Positions 33,101 through 41,507 of a stretch of 64,000 nucleotides of DNA are shown here, one piece after another. This stretch comes from Desulfobulbaceae bacterium (lineage in GTDB: Bacteria > Bacteroidota > Ignavibacteria > Kapaibacteriales > UBA2268). Positions within the stretch are counted from its first letter, which is position 1. The number at the start of each line of letters is the position of its first letter. The translations under genes and the position numbers were made by a program. The stretch spans positions 144,285 through 208,284 of the forward strand of contig JAGXRP010000077.1 in NCBI GenBank assembly GCA_018335795.1, written 5' to 3'. Under the pieces are notes generated by a model, which ran no database searches, was not told where the DNA came from, and worked only from the letters and a program-made list of their open reading frames with translations.

Positions 33101-34844
33101 ATACACCATAAGCTATATCATCATGTTGGAAACCACCGTCGCTACGTGCCCAAATTAGGTTCCCATCACTATCAAATTTAGCTAAGAAAAAGTCTTTTTT
33201 GCCAATACTTGTAAGGGTTTTACTTCCGATTGTCATCGAACCTTCGAAGAAACCGGACATGTAAATGTACAAATTGTTGTAGGATGCGTCAATGCAAGTT
33301 GAGATAACATCAGTTTTGCCACCAAAACTTTTGGCAAACTTATGTGTAAATTTATCGGAAACTCGAACTTTTACTTTGACATTTGCAGATTTAAAATCAG
33401 GATACCAAATGTATGAGCCACCTGTTACCTTGGTAGAAATCAAAGTCCATACTTTCCCATTATCAATCGAATAGTAAATGTCAACTTCGGTCTCATTGGT
33501 AACACCACTCCAATTAATCTCAATAGCATCGCATTTGGAAAATACATCGGCTCTATTAGGTTCCTCTAATTTTATTCGTTGGAATCCGCCAAATAAATCA
33601 ACTTCCAATGCACAAGGCAAACCATCAACTACTAGCGCAGCCTGGCGGTATATTTTTTCGTCTTGTGGTGTAAATCTTATCGTAATTTTTCTTGGAACAT
33701 TCACCGGCATTATAAAATCATAATTGGGCTGATTACCAACTCCATCACCCCAATCAACAACTTTGAAAAATCCAAGTGGCACTATTCTAATATCGCGAGT
33801 CGTTAAATTCTTCAATCGTGGAGTTATAGTCACCGTTCGTTCGATATATGAGCCAATGTCCGGATTATCAAAATCAATTAAATCTGTGTCTGAATCTACA
33901 TAGACAATATTTTCATAAGGAACCAGATACTTTTTCTGAACAGACATCTTTAAAGGTACAAAATATATTGATACACTTCTTGATGTTTCAACTGTATCGC
34001 AAATATCAGGATTTGTCCAAATAATTTGGCAATGAACTTTGAAAGATATTGTTTCGGCAAATGATTTGTATATATTGTTCAAATCATTTCTTGTACCAAC
34101 CATAACATATCTGCCGCCTGTCATTTTTGACATATATTCTAAGTCGTTACTTTTATCAGAAAGTAGAGTAATTGAAAAAAGTTGAATATTATTGTCATTC
34201 ATGTCAGCTATTATTTTGTCCATCTTCAATGCTGTACCTTGTGATTCGTGTGCACCGTCAGAAAGAAATACTATTGCCCTCTTATGCCCCGGAGGTGCAT
34301 CTTGTAATAAATGTATCGCACCAGCTATTTCATCCAAAAAAGCGACATTGAAGTTAGTTCCACCAACGATTTGAATTGGCTTTTTAAGTGAATCCAAGAG
34401 AGCTTTCTTTTCTCGAGAAAAAGGGCTAATAATCGAGGCGGTGCCTGCGAAAGAAGTTATTGCAATTTGCGACTCAAGACCTAAATCAATAGTATTGATA
34501 AAGGTTTTAGCAGCATCAATTGCCCAACTCCATTTCGATTCGCCATCTACTCTGTCTTGCATCGAACTGCTTCTGTCCAATACTAACACAACACTAACCG
34601 GTGCATCAACTTCGCAATTGATTTCAATTAACTCATTTGGTATAACCAAACCATTATCAGTCACAACAAAATCAGCAGGAGTTAAACTAGTGTAATGTTG
34701 ACCTTGAAAGTCATAGGCGCTGAAAAATGCAGCTACATTTGGAAACTTGTCGGGGACAATTTCAGAAACGGCAAAACTTTGGGCTTTAGAACTCGAATTG
34801 AAGAGAATTAAGCCCAAGAAACATAGTAGAATCAGCTTTTTCAT
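30189..34844 (-). CDS. Giant secreted VWA-domain protein with type IX sorting domain
   Basis: A 1551-residue exported protein. A signal peptide (to about residue 21) is followed by a von Willebrand A domain at about 80-280 with the metal site DRSSS in VVLVLDRSSSMQDR. The middle holds Ig-like choice-of-anchor D type units, each ending near a phrase such as IPVTFNPIQE, and a beta-propeller-like segment (AYGVSVDEDGNAYVIGTAYAGVKFG). Near residue 1330 a cohesin-like domain (YTFDPGKVFDYNVFLKLP) is present. The end, from SPNPALTDFKINY to SGVYFIKLEAGPF, is a standard type IX type A sorting domain, predicting surface attachment. It probably works as an adhesin. It stands alone with its own terminator. 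Confidence 0.85.
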   Translation of the reverse strand: MKKLILLCFLGLILFNSSSKAQSFAVSEIVPDKFPNVAAFFSAYDFQGQHYTSLTPADFVVTDNGLVIPNELIEINCEVDAPVSVVLVLDRSSSMQDRVDGESKWSWAIDAAKTFINTIDLGLESQIAITSFAGTASIISPFSREKKALLDSLKKPIQIVGGTNFNVAFLDEIAGAIHLLQDAPPGHKRAIVFLSDGAHESQGTALKMDKIIADMNDNNIQLFSITLLSDKSNDLEYMSKMTGGRYVMVGTRNDLNNIYKSFAETISFKVHCQIIWTNPDICDTVETSRSVSIYFVPLKMSVQKKYLVPYENIVYVDSDTDLIDFDNPDIGSYIERTVTITPRLKNLTTRDIRIVPLGFFKVVDWGDGVGNQPNYDFIMPVNVPRKITIRFTPQDEKIYRQAALVVDGLPCALEVDLFGGFQRIKLEEPNRADVFSKCDAIEINWSGVTNETEVDIYYSIDNGKVWTLISTKVTGGSYIWYPDFKSANVKVKVRVSDKFTHKFAKSFGGKTDVISTCIDASYNNLYIYMSGFFEGSMTIGSKTLTSIGKKDFFLAKFDSDGNLIWARSDGGFQHDDIAYGVSVDEDGNAYVIGTAYAGVKFGNSSPIFPISNVPYFFIAKYSSMGDFLNLNYLGGVKDFENFRPIPEKVSFYRVYGEQPKIFVEGSYTGQYSDYIIDKSLPQFPNARPFTAVFNERLNLIDLTQNRISNIIYTSKTAFDSDFNQYQTGDFTGSIKIGEINLQSLGGKDSFLSKYGKLPVSESVSDEFVIEQPQLSFSVPIVNFPDCTWGDSLEILATGLITNDSKLPTKITGAEIRDFASTDMYLDFELMTDLLDVVLNPGESIEVKFKFRPAYLNLRRAEFVVSGECMNDIKTELSGNGICGGLVLEEYDFGEVNLNKTVTDTIFCAFKNNSSYRVFIDPKIRGAHLLDYAISFPDYVTRTNNRIKVEPGECIDVIISFTPREMDERIADLNFFVESPCKNAVTVLKGFGISADVRVTSFDWERQRVNGTYNGEIVIRNNSNGIEYIDDIQFADNDGGAFTFNLQTQLPFSLAANGEERIPVTFNPIQEIDYEKEILVTVRSKTTNLKSTLNGTGYLPKLIATWQCGESVVVGQSTTAKLIIQNPSKSSDLTINEIYFLLQNTEYVWESGANPTNLTIAMEDILEIPVTFTPAAGSDHLNTIIIMADNYDAQFADEWRENRLSTDCDGINLSYVEQSAFGNKMICSESENSITITNTSKDSDIILYFSSHTIAGDLGFSINQTDDVIVGGGENFTFKIRFEPKRIGSYLSTLTIPNSASIPIEVLLTGSAGELTIQPEKTEYTFDPGKVFDYNVFLKLPNLNNSSLQSLKITISFDNSVIRFINNSFISQLNTNPVNGDYWVWDDIDYLGFGQLELTGSGNVTSTQSFEAFKIQFMTLLNDMGQTPIFATLDYDCYTSVNNLSVVNINEVCFNDNRIIYTSSAVRFFLANPSPNPALTDFKINYGIAFETDVKLNILDVEGNVVMKLVDGKLKAANYQVVLSTSDFNSGVYFIKLEAGPFIESKSIMIAK

Positions 34845-34948
34845 GTATTACCTAAAAATTTTTATACTCTTAACTATATAAGATTCCAAATTGCAAAACA
34901 TTATCATATAAATATAACACATAATTTGCAATATTGTTACAAAATTTG

Positions 34949-36007
34949 TTAAGAAATTGAAGATTCTAAAAAGACTATAGATTTTTTGTCAGTATCGAGT
35001 TCAATATTGACCCCGATGGGGAAGGTGATTTTCGAATCTACATGCCCGAAAGGTAAGCCTAATACGACCGGTTTGCCCAAATCGGCAAAGTAATGATAGA
35101 TAAGTTCGCGAATCGAATATCCACGATTAGGATAGAAAGGTTTACGAGCATCTATATTACTAAATTTTCCGAATATAACGCCTTTGCATTGATTGAATTT
35201 CCCTGCTAAATGTAGTTGTGCAAACATTCGGTCTATTTGATAACCATGCTCTGAAACGTCTTCGATGAAAATGATTTTATTCATCGCATCGAATTCATAC
35301 GGAGTCCCTAAAGTGGAGCAAAGCATTGTAAGATTTCCACCGACTAGTTCACCTTGAGCTACACCGGGTGAAACAATTGTCATGTTATTATCTTTGAATT
35401 CGTAAAATTGAACTGCGTGTTCGGAAAATAAAAGTTGCTGGAGATTGGTTTTAGTAAAACTATCAAAACTCATCGCTGCTACAGGCCCATGATAAGTAAC
35501 AAGTGAAGATTTAATTCTAATCGCATTCAATAGAGCCGTAATGTCACTAAATCCCAAAATAATTTTCGGGTTGGCAGCTATAATATTATAATCCAATAAA
35601 TCCAGCATTCTTATAGTGCCAAAACCGCCTCTTGCGGCAATGATTGCCTCGATTTCGGGACGAACGATAAAGCCCATGAATTCATCTGCTCTTTGTTGGT
35701 CAGTCCCAGAGAGGTATCTATTATCGTTCTTTTGATTTTTTATAGATGTACCAAGTTCGATTTTGCATCCCATACCATTGAAAAATTTCAATCCGTTTCG
35801 GATTTCGTACATACTTGTTGGGCTTGCAGGAGCGGTTATGGCGATTGTGCCCCCGGGATATATTCCTTTTGGTTTGACAATATCTTTCGTATGGGCAGAC
35901 ATTGAGTTTGTTTGCGGGTCAAATCTCGAACCTGATTTATCATTAGCCATTAACGAGGAAGCCGCTAACCAAGCTGATGATGCTGTTATGAATTTACGTC
36001 TGTCCAT
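34949..36007 (-). CDS. LD-carboxypeptidase (family S66, muramoyltetrapeptide carboxypeptidase)
   Basis: Removes the terminal D-alanine from peptidoglycan tetrapeptides. The ATG at 36007 is chosen over 36037 because it starts a twin-arginine signal, MDRRKFITASSAWLAASSLMA, predicting export in folded form. The family begins at GGTIAITAPAS. The nucleophile is in LGFSDITALL, the glutamate in FIEDVSEHGYQIDRM and the histidine in LPFGHVDSKI. At about 352 residues the length fits. S66 enzymes are usually cytoplasmic; a Tat-exported form suggests periplasmic trimming of the wall instead of recycling. The gene stands alone, divergent from tRNA-Ser. Confidence 0.9.
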   Translation of the reverse strand: MDRRKFITASSAWLAASSLMANDKSGSRFDPQTNSMSAHTKDIVKPKGIYPGGTIAITAPASPTSMYEIRNGLKFFNGMGCKIELGTSIKNQKNDNRYLSGTDQQRADEFMGFIVRPEIEAIIAARGGFGTIRMLDLLDYNIIAANPKIILGFSDITALLNAIRIKSSLVTYHGPVAAMSFDSFTKTNLQQLLFSEHAVQFYEFKDNNMTIVSPGVAQGELVGGNLTMLCSTLGTPYEFDAMNKIIFIEDVSEHGYQIDRMFAQLHLAGKFNQCKGVIFGKFSNIDARKPFYPNRGYSIRELIYHYFADLGKPVVLGLPFGHVDSKITFPIGVNIELDTDKKSIVFLESSIS

Positions 36008-36024
36008 CTTAATCTTCAAAATAC

Positions 36025-36055
36025 TTTTATTATTCAAACAAAATACTTACTTTTG
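36025..36055 (+). promoter_or_regulatory. Candidate promoter of tRNA-Ser
   Basis: TTTT (36025-36028), a 19-base spacer and TACTTTTG (36048-36055), an exact TAnnTTTG element. Transcription would start near 36062, 17 bases before the mature tRNA. Confidence 0.45.
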
Positions 36056-36078
36056 CACACTCCAATTTGGAGCTCAAC

Positions 36079-36165
36079 GGAAAGATGCAGGAGTGGTTGA
36101 ACTGGCACGCCTGGAAAGCGTGTGTACCTGCAAGGGTACCGTGGGTTCGAATCCCACTCTTTCCG
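36079..36165 (+). tRNA. tRNA-Ser (anticodon GGA)
   Basis: An 87-base class II tRNA. The acceptor stem pairs GGAAAGA (36079-36085) with TCTTTCC (36158-36164), and the discriminator is G at 36165, as in serine tRNAs. The anticodon arm is CACGC-CTGGAAA-GCGTG with GGA at 36113-36115. A long variable arm (GTACC/GGTAC) and the T arm GTGGG-TTCGAAT-CCCAC are intact. The sequence after the discriminator is CAAAT, so the CCA tail is not encoded and must be added by a nucleotidyltransferase. Confidence 0.97.
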
Positions 36166-36224
36166 CAAATGTTTTTTGCATCAAAAGCATTGCGAATTTT
36201 GTGCCAATCTTCAGAATTATTCTA

Positions 36225-38609
36225 TCATAGTTCCGCTATCGTAACTCCGGCTCCGCCTTCTACTAATTCACCCAATTTGAAAGATTTTATCGAAGGGTGA
36301 TACTTAAGAAACTCATGTACAGCATGTTTTAGAGCACCTGTTCCTTTTCCGTGTATAATGGTGATACGTTCCAAATTTGTCATTAGTGCTTCGGAAATGA
36401 ATTCGTCTATCATTCGCATAGATTCTTCGGCTCTTCTACCGCGAATATCAATTCGAGATTCGGCATCAAATTTAACAAATTGAGCTGTAGATGATTTCTT
36501 TTCTTTGGCATTTTCGGCTTTTTTTATTCTGTCGTATGGCAACCTGAATTTGAACCCGTTGAACTCAACAACAGCCATTTTGTCTTCTTCGTTCACCATT
36601 ACAATCGAACCACTCGAGTTATTATCTATCATAACTACATTATCGCCCGGAGCAAAGTCTGTTTCGGTAGCGACGGCATCAACTACTTTCTTTACCTCAG
36701 TTTCAACTTGAGATTTAAGTGTTGCCTTTGCTTCTTCGTAACCTTTCTTAATCTCGCCTACAGGCTTTTGTGATTCTTTAATTTCCTTAATTGTATTTTC
36801 AACCAACGAATTGGCTTTATTTACTATTTCGAATGCTTCGAGTTTCGCATCAGAAATCAAATCTTTTTTCTTCAGTTTGATTTCATTAAGTTTGGCTTCG
36901 TATTCGGAATTTAATTTCGCAAAAGTCAGTTTTTCTTTTTCAAGTTCATTTTTAAGATTTTGGCTTTCGGTTTTATATTTTTGCAAAAGCGAAATACTCG
37001 ATTCGAGTTCAGATTGCCGAGAACCGAGATATTTTTTGGCTCTTTCGAGTACAAGTTCGGAAATGCCAATATTTCTTGCTAATACAAAAGCATAGGAATT
37101 ACCGGGAATCCCTGACAGGAAGTGATAAGTTGGAAGGAGTTTTACATCGTCAAATTCTAAAGAAGCATTGGCTATTACCGGATTATTCAGTGCATATGTT
37201 TTGAGCGATGATTGATGAGTCGTTACAACAAAAAATAAATTAATGTTGATAAAGCTATCCAGCACTCCACATGCAAGTGCTGCACCTTCTTGAGGGTCAG
37301 TGCCTGAACCAATTTCGTCAACTAAAATGAGAGATTCTTTTCCGCAAGATTCGAGGATTATTTTTAGATTCAAAATCTGCGAACTAAACGTACTTAGGTC
37401 ATTTTCTAATGATTGGTGGTCGCCGATTGCAGCGAAAACTGTTCTGAAATTTGTCCTACAATCTCCGAGTGGGAATATTCCGCTCAAAGCCATAAGGATA
37501 TTTAGACCTATGCTTTTAAGTGCGACAGTTTTACCACCTGCATTGGGTCCCGAAATCAAGTGTCCTCGAGTTTCTTTCGTGAATTCAATCGTCAATGGCA
37601 TTACCTTTTTGGCGCCCTTGGCATGAACAAGCAAAGGGTGTCTGACATCTTTCAGATAAATATAATCTTCTTCATTCACATTTGGCTTGATACCGCCGAA
37701 ATCGACGGCATATTTAGCACGTGCTGTCATCGAATCCAAGTGAGCAAGTATGTCGAGCGATGCTATTAATAAATGGCTGTCTTTGCCGATTTCATTTGTC
37801 AGATTGGACAGTATTCTGTGGATTTCGCGTAATTCCTCGTTATGCAGCAGTGAAAGTTCGTTATTTAGCTCGATAATTTCCGAAGGCTCCAAAAACACAG
37901 TCGAACCTGTTTGCGAAATTCCATGGATAATACCGGGCAAAGCTCTTTTGTTTTCTGCTTTGATAGGCAAAACGAAACGCCCTTCGCGTACAGTATAAAA
38001 ATCCTCGCGTGTCATGTCTTCATCTTGCACATGACGGAGAATTTTCTGCAGACGCATTCTGAGATGTTGCGACTTTTGCGTTATTTTTCGACGAATATCG
38101 TATAGCTCCTTGGTGGCTGTATCACGAATATCGCCATTATCATCAATTGCTTCGGTTATGTGCTTTTCGAGTAATTTGTTTACGTAGAGTTGCTCGACAA
38201 ATTCATACAGTAAGGGGAATTGCTCTCGCCTGTCCTCGAAGAATTTGCCGATAATACGGAAAGCACGAATGACATCATGAACAGCCAAGACCTCTGATGA
38301 GGACAGAACTGCATTCTCAATTGCCGATTTATAAATCTTATGCTTGACGTCAGTCAAACCCTCGAAAGGTACTTTAAAACCGCTGAAATATAGCTGCTTG
38401 AGCGATTCTACAAGATTAATTTCATTATTTAAAGAAAATAAATCATTATTTGGCTTGAGCGACTTGATTAGATTCACACCCAAATCGGAATAAGCGTATC
38501 TTGAAACAAAATTTAATACGGAATTGAATTCCAATTCATTTAGAGAATCAACAAGTATAGCGTTATCGTAAGGATTATCGAAATTGGTTAAAACTTCATC
38601 TTTAAGCAT
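36225..38609 (-). CDS. mutS2: Endonuclease MutS2
   Basis: MutS paralogue that in other bacteria suppresses recombination or acts in ribosome rescue; it lacks the mismatch-recognition domain. The frame starts with TTG at 38612, but the ATG at 38609 right after it is preferred. The helical core is followed by the ATPase domain with Walker A SGPNAGGKT near residue 353 and DEIGSGTDPQEGAALA further on. A long coiled coil (about 520-630) leads to a KOW-like patch and a C-terminal Smr nuclease domain with DIRGRRAEESM and HGKGTGALK. At 794 residues the length is standard. The gene starts three bases after the YqeY stop. Confidence 0.95.
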   Translation of the reverse strand: MLKDEVLTNFDNPYDNAILVDSLNELEFNSVLNFVSRYAYSDLGVNLIKSLKPNNDLFSLNNEINLVESLKQLYFSGFKVPFEGLTDVKHKIYKSAIENAVLSSSEVLAVHDVIRAFRIIGKFFEDRREQFPLLYEFVEQLYVNKLLEKHITEAIDDNGDIRDTATKELYDIRRKITQKSQHLRMRLQKILRHVQDEDMTREDFYTVREGRFVLPIKAENKRALPGIIHGISQTGSTVFLEPSEIIELNNELSLLHNEELREIHRILSNLTNEIGKDSHLLIASLDILAHLDSMTARAKYAVDFGGIKPNVNEEDYIYLKDVRHPLLVHAKGAKKVMPLTIEFTKETRGHLISGPNAGGKTVALKSIGLNILMALSGIFPLGDCRTNFRTVFAAIGDHQSLENDLSTFSSQILNLKIILESCGKESLILVDEIGSGTDPQEGAALACGVLDSFININLFFVVTTHQSSLKTYALNNPVIANASLEFDDVKLLPTYHFLSGIPGNSYAFVLARNIGISELVLERAKKYLGSRQSELESSISLLQKYKTESQNLKNELEKEKLTFAKLNSEYEAKLNEIKLKKKDLISDAKLEAFEIVNKANSLVENTIKEIKESQKPVGEIKKGYEEAKATLKSQVETEVKKVVDAVATETDFAPGDNVVMIDNNSSGSIVMVNEEDKMAVVEFNGFKFRLPYDRIKKAENAKEKKSSTAQFVKFDAESRIDIRGRRAEESMRMIDEFISEALMTNLERITIIHGKGTGALKHAVHEFLKYHPSIKSFKLGELVEGGAGVTIAEL

Positions 38610-38612
38610 CAA

Positions 38613-39062
38613 TTAAGCCCCAAGCAATTCTTTTGCAATTTGTTGAATTAACTTATTGTCTCCCTTCCCTTTTAGTTGTTTGACCGAAGCACCTATTAAT
38701 TTGCCTAAATCGGACGCTTTGTCAAATCCGTTTTCGGAAATAATTTCGCGAATTACATCACGCATTTCATCTGCAGACATTTGCTTTGGCAAAAACTCCA
38801 TGATGATTTTCAACTCTTCTTCTTCCTTTTCTTTCAAATCTGTTCTTCCGGCATTAGCATACATTTCGATGGCATCCTTTCGTTTTTTTGCTAATGAATT
38901 GAGTATGTTGATTTCTTCATCAGGAGTCATTTCTTTCCCTGTCCCTGATTTTGCAAATTCGATTATTACAGCTCTGATGGAACGAATTGTTTCGAGTCTT
39001 AATTTTTCACCTGCTTTCATTGCGGCTTTCATTTGCTCGTTGATTGTTGTTTCTAATGACAT
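38613..39062 (-). CDS. GatB/YqeY domain-containing protein
   Basis: A YqeY protein, related to the tRNA-binding tail of the GatB amidotransferase. The ATG at 39062 is chosen over 39107 since AGAGG lies seven bases before it and the family starts with MSLETTINEQMKAAMKAGEKLRLETIR. The length is then 149 residues, normal for the family. Two helical parts are visible, with KKRKDAIEMYANAGRTDLKEKEEEELKII and the tail KQLKGKGDNKLIQQIAKELL. Its role is not settled; it probably acts with tRNA. It is in an operon with mutS2. Confidence 0.9.
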   Translation of the reverse strand: MSLETTINEQMKAAMKAGEKLRLETIRSIRAVIIEFAKSGTGKEMTPDEEINILNSLAKKRKDAIEMYANAGRTDLKEKEEEELKIIMEFLPKQMSADEMRDVIREIISENGFDKASDLGKLIGASVKQLKGKGDNKLIQQIAKELLGA

Positions 39063-39088
39063 AAAAATACCTCTATATTTATTTATAT

Positions 39089-39676
39089 TTATCTTCGTAA
39101 TTTCCATTCATGCAATTTTGAATCGTAGAATTCCTGACTCAATCTGCATTGATTATAAAAGCCACTTACCTGTCGCTGTCTGTAAGCTTCGTACATGCTA
39201 ATGGCACAAGCCACCGAAATATTGAGGCTTTTAATCATGCCAACTTGAGGTATAATAAAATTGCCGTCAGCCAATTCACAAGCTTTCTCAGTGATGCCGA
39301 AGTGTTCGTTCCCAAACACAAGGGCAACTTTTTCAGTCAAATCCAAATCATAAAGTGATTTCGAATCATTTGCCAAATGGGTTGTAAAAATTTTGAATTC
39401 CTGGCTTCTGAGCTTCGAATAACATTCTTCGATATCGGTAAAGAATTCGGATTCGACCCACTTTCTTGCACTTGCCGAACTCGAATCGCCTAACTTTGGG
39501 AATCTCTGAGAACCATCATATACAAAATACACTTTCAATATACCTACTGCATCGCAAGAACGCAAACAAGCAGATAGGTTATGCGGGTCCCAGATATTCT
39601 CGAATACGGCCGTCAAATCTTCTTGCCTGTTTTGCAAGACCTTTTCAAATCTCTTAAGACGTTTTTCTGTTAACAC
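39089..39676 (-). CDS. trmH: tRNA (guanosine(18)-2'-O)-methyltransferase (SpoU/TrmH family)
   Basis: SPOUT-class methyltransferase that 2'-O-methylates G18 in the D loop of tRNAs. N-terminal NIWDPHNLSACLRSCDAVG holds the catalytic Arg motif. LVFGNEHFGITEKACELADGNFIIPQVGMIKSLNISVACAISMYEAYRQR covers motifs 2 and 3 of the knot. At 195 residues it is the length of TrmH proper. The frame begins with GTG at 39676 and no better ATG is near; no ribosome site is seen. It lies upstream of yqeY with a 26-base gap, so all three genes may share a transcript. Confidence 0.88.
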   Translation of the reverse strand: MLTEKRLKRFEKVLQNRQEDLTAVFENIWDPHNLSACLRSCDAVGILKVYFVYDGSQRFPKLGDSSSASARKWVESEFFTDIEECYSKLRSQEFKIFTTHLANDSKSLYDLDLTEKVALVFGNEHFGITEKACELADGNFIIPQVGMIKSLNISVACAISMYEAYRQRQVSGFYNQCRLSQEFYDSKLHEWKLRR

Positions 39677-39790
39677 AATTCAATATCTATTTTATTCATC
39701 AACGTAGATAAAACGTATATAAATGAATTGTATTTAATCAAAACGCTCTAATTGGCATTTCTCATTGATTAGATTGAGGCTATTTGAGTT

Positions 39791-40693
39791 TTAAAAATAG
39801 TTTGAGTTCCGAAGGTATTCTGAATAAAGTCCGGGCTCGACATGAACAGTTGTTTTGTAATTCAATTTATAAAAGATAGATTTCTCGACTGCACTTGCCA
39901 AAATATGTGCATCGTGGACGCTCATTTCTGCCGGCAGTCTAATATCTATATTTAATTCTTTGTGGTCGCCATAGCTATGAATGCGGAAGTGATGAACAGA
40001 AGTTATAGCGGGATTTACATCTTTGGCAATTTTCATTACTTTTAATTTGAATTCATGTGAAGGATGTTCTCCAAGTAAAGAACTTGCAGCAGTTTTAAGT
40101 ATTTCGTATGTTACGTAGAACAACATCAACGACACGCCCATAGCGAGTACACTATCCATCCAATAAAATTGTTCACCGAAAAATGCACCCACAACAATAA
40201 CGACTGTAGAGATTGCATCTGACCTGTGATGCCAACCATCAGCTCTGAGTGATTCTGATTGAATTATCTTGCCATAATAAATTGAATATTGAGCCATCGC
40301 CTCTTTGATTAGAATCGTAACTGAGAAAATGATCAGTGTGGTAATATCATAATCCACAATTTCACGAGTTTGTAATCTCGATATTGATTCAGAGATAAAA
40401 TTCACGCCAACAACAGCTAAAACAGTGGCTACAATGACCGAAATGACTGATTCAGCCCTACCATGCCCAAAAGGATGCTCGTAATCAGCCGGCTTAGAAG
40501 CTATCCAAAATCCTATTAGCACAACGGCTGACGTTATCGAATCTGATAATGAATGCCATGCATCAGCAATCATTGCAAGCGAGCCAATCCTAAGTCCAGC
40601 ATAATATTTAATACCAAAAACTAAGATGTTCAGAATGATTGAAATCCAAACTAAAACATAAGCTACATGATATTTATTTTTGGGTTGCTTCAT
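39791..40693 (-). CDS. Cation diffusion facilitator family transporter
   Basis: Inner-membrane antiporter that exports divalent metals such as zinc or iron. The 300 residues show six membrane helices. The first metal-site helix has DAWHSLSDS and the second DGWHHRSDA, with the family phrase PADYEHPFGHGRAE between them. The C-terminal cytoplasmic domain (about 210-290) has MKIAKDVNPAITSVHHFRIHSYGDHKELNIDIRLP. The His-Asp pairs suggest zinc, but manganese or iron cannot be excluded. Its start is five bases before the stop of the upstream gene. Confidence 0.92.
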   Translation of the reverse strand: MKQPKNKYHVAYVLVWISIILNILVFGIKYYAGLRIGSLAMIADAWHSLSDSITSAVVLIGFWIASKPADYEHPFGHGRAESVISVIVATVLAVVGVNFISESISRLQTREIVDYDITTLIIFSVTILIKEAMAQYSIYYGKIIQSESLRADGWHHRSDAISTVVIVVGAFFGEQFYWMDSVLAMGVSLMLFYVTYEILKTAASSLLGEHPSHEFKLKVMKIAKDVNPAITSVHHFRIHSYGDHKELNIDIRLPAEMSVHDAHILASAVEKSIFYKLNYKTTVHVEPGLYSEYLRNSNYF

Positions 40694-40698
40694 CAGAA

Positions 40699-41481
40699 TT
40701 ATAATTTCATAACTTTAGCAATCTTTACAGTCAAATCGAACACGGGTTCTTTGGGTGGAGGCGGTGTTTTAGATTTTGTCTTTTTAACCGGCTTTGGAGC
40801 GGTCGTTATGATTAAATCTGTCGAAACAGAAGCATTTCGCTCCTGAATATTGTTGTTTTTAATCATTTCTCGCAATACTTCTGCACGAAGATCTAATAAT
40901 TCAGTCAACTGTTCTTTATTTTTCAAAGTTACGGTTTTTGTTTTCTTTTTACCTTTTTCAGTTACAGTCTTTTTGACTTTTTTATCTTTGAAATATGAAT
41001 CGCTACTATTGATAACCAAATCTATATGCAAGCCTTTTTGGTGAGATAATAGATGTTTTATAAATTTTATATACGTTAAGAGTGAATCATGAGTTTCTGA
41101 ATCATTATCATTGAAGGCATCAATTTTGAGCAATTCAAGCCCTTCGGTCAGTTTTAAGACATTCAAATCTCTTGACATTTCTGAATACTTGCTAACATTC
41201 TTAAGATTGAGCAATACAGCATGGTCAAGTAGCAAAAAGCCTTCCAAAATGATTGAATATTGCTCTCCAACCGGTAAAACTTGCTGATAAGCACCGTCAA
41301 CGGAATTAGATTTTGCTTCAAAAACAACACCATCAGAATTAATAAATTTAATTTTTGTAGAAATTATACGCTCATCTTCGATGTTTTTTACAATTCCCGA
41401 AATAAGGACAACCTGCTTATCCTTCGATATCCCTTGATGCAAAGCAAATAAAAAAAGTGCTATGAAAAATATGTATTTCAT
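40699..41481 (-). CDS. Exported protein with N-terminal regulatory-like domain and degenerate OmpA-like tail
   Basis: The frame opens with TTG at 41484; the ATG at 41481 has AAGGG six bases before it and starts a signal peptide. Residues 25-120 resemble a carboxypeptidase-regulatory beta-sandwich (LISGIVKNIEDERIISTKIKFIN). The second half has the position and the LLDLRAEVLREMI helix of an OmpA-like peptidoglycan-binding domain, but a lysine-rich stretch (residues about 167-195, KKTVTEKGKKKTKT) is inserted and the usual OmpA motif is lost. The end is Pro/Lys-rich. The same two-part layout occurs intact at 48853-49560. It lies next to a LolC/E-type permease. Function unknown. Confidence 0.6.
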   Translation of the reverse strand: MKYIFFIALFLFALHQGISKDKQVVLISGIVKNIEDERIISTKIKFINSDGVVFEAKSNSVDGAYQQVLPVGEQYSIILEGFLLLDHAVLLNLKNVSKYSEMSRDLNVLKLTEGLELLKIDAFNDNDSETHDSLLTYIKFIKHLLSHQKGLHIDLVINSSDSYFKDKKVKKTVTEKGKKKTKTVTLKNKEQLTELLDLRAEVLREMIKNNNIQERNASVSTDLIITTAPKPVKKTKSKTPPPPKEPVFDLTVKIAKVMKL

Positions 41482-41507
41482 CAAAATCCCTTAATTTTAA
41501 AAAAATA

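Noticed and set aside
36165..36170. Encoded CCA end of tRNA-Ser
   Set aside because: The bases after the discriminator read CAAAT, so the CCA end is not encoded.
36067..36300. Open frames running across the tRNA-Ser gene on the plus strand
   Set aside because: They start at TTG or in the leader of the tRNA and cover a perfect tRNA cloverleaf; no ribosome site and no known protein pattern.
38656..39201. Plus-strand frame of 181 codons opposite yqeY and trmH
   Set aside because: Both minus-strand genes are clear family members; the frame has no ribosome site and no family pattern.
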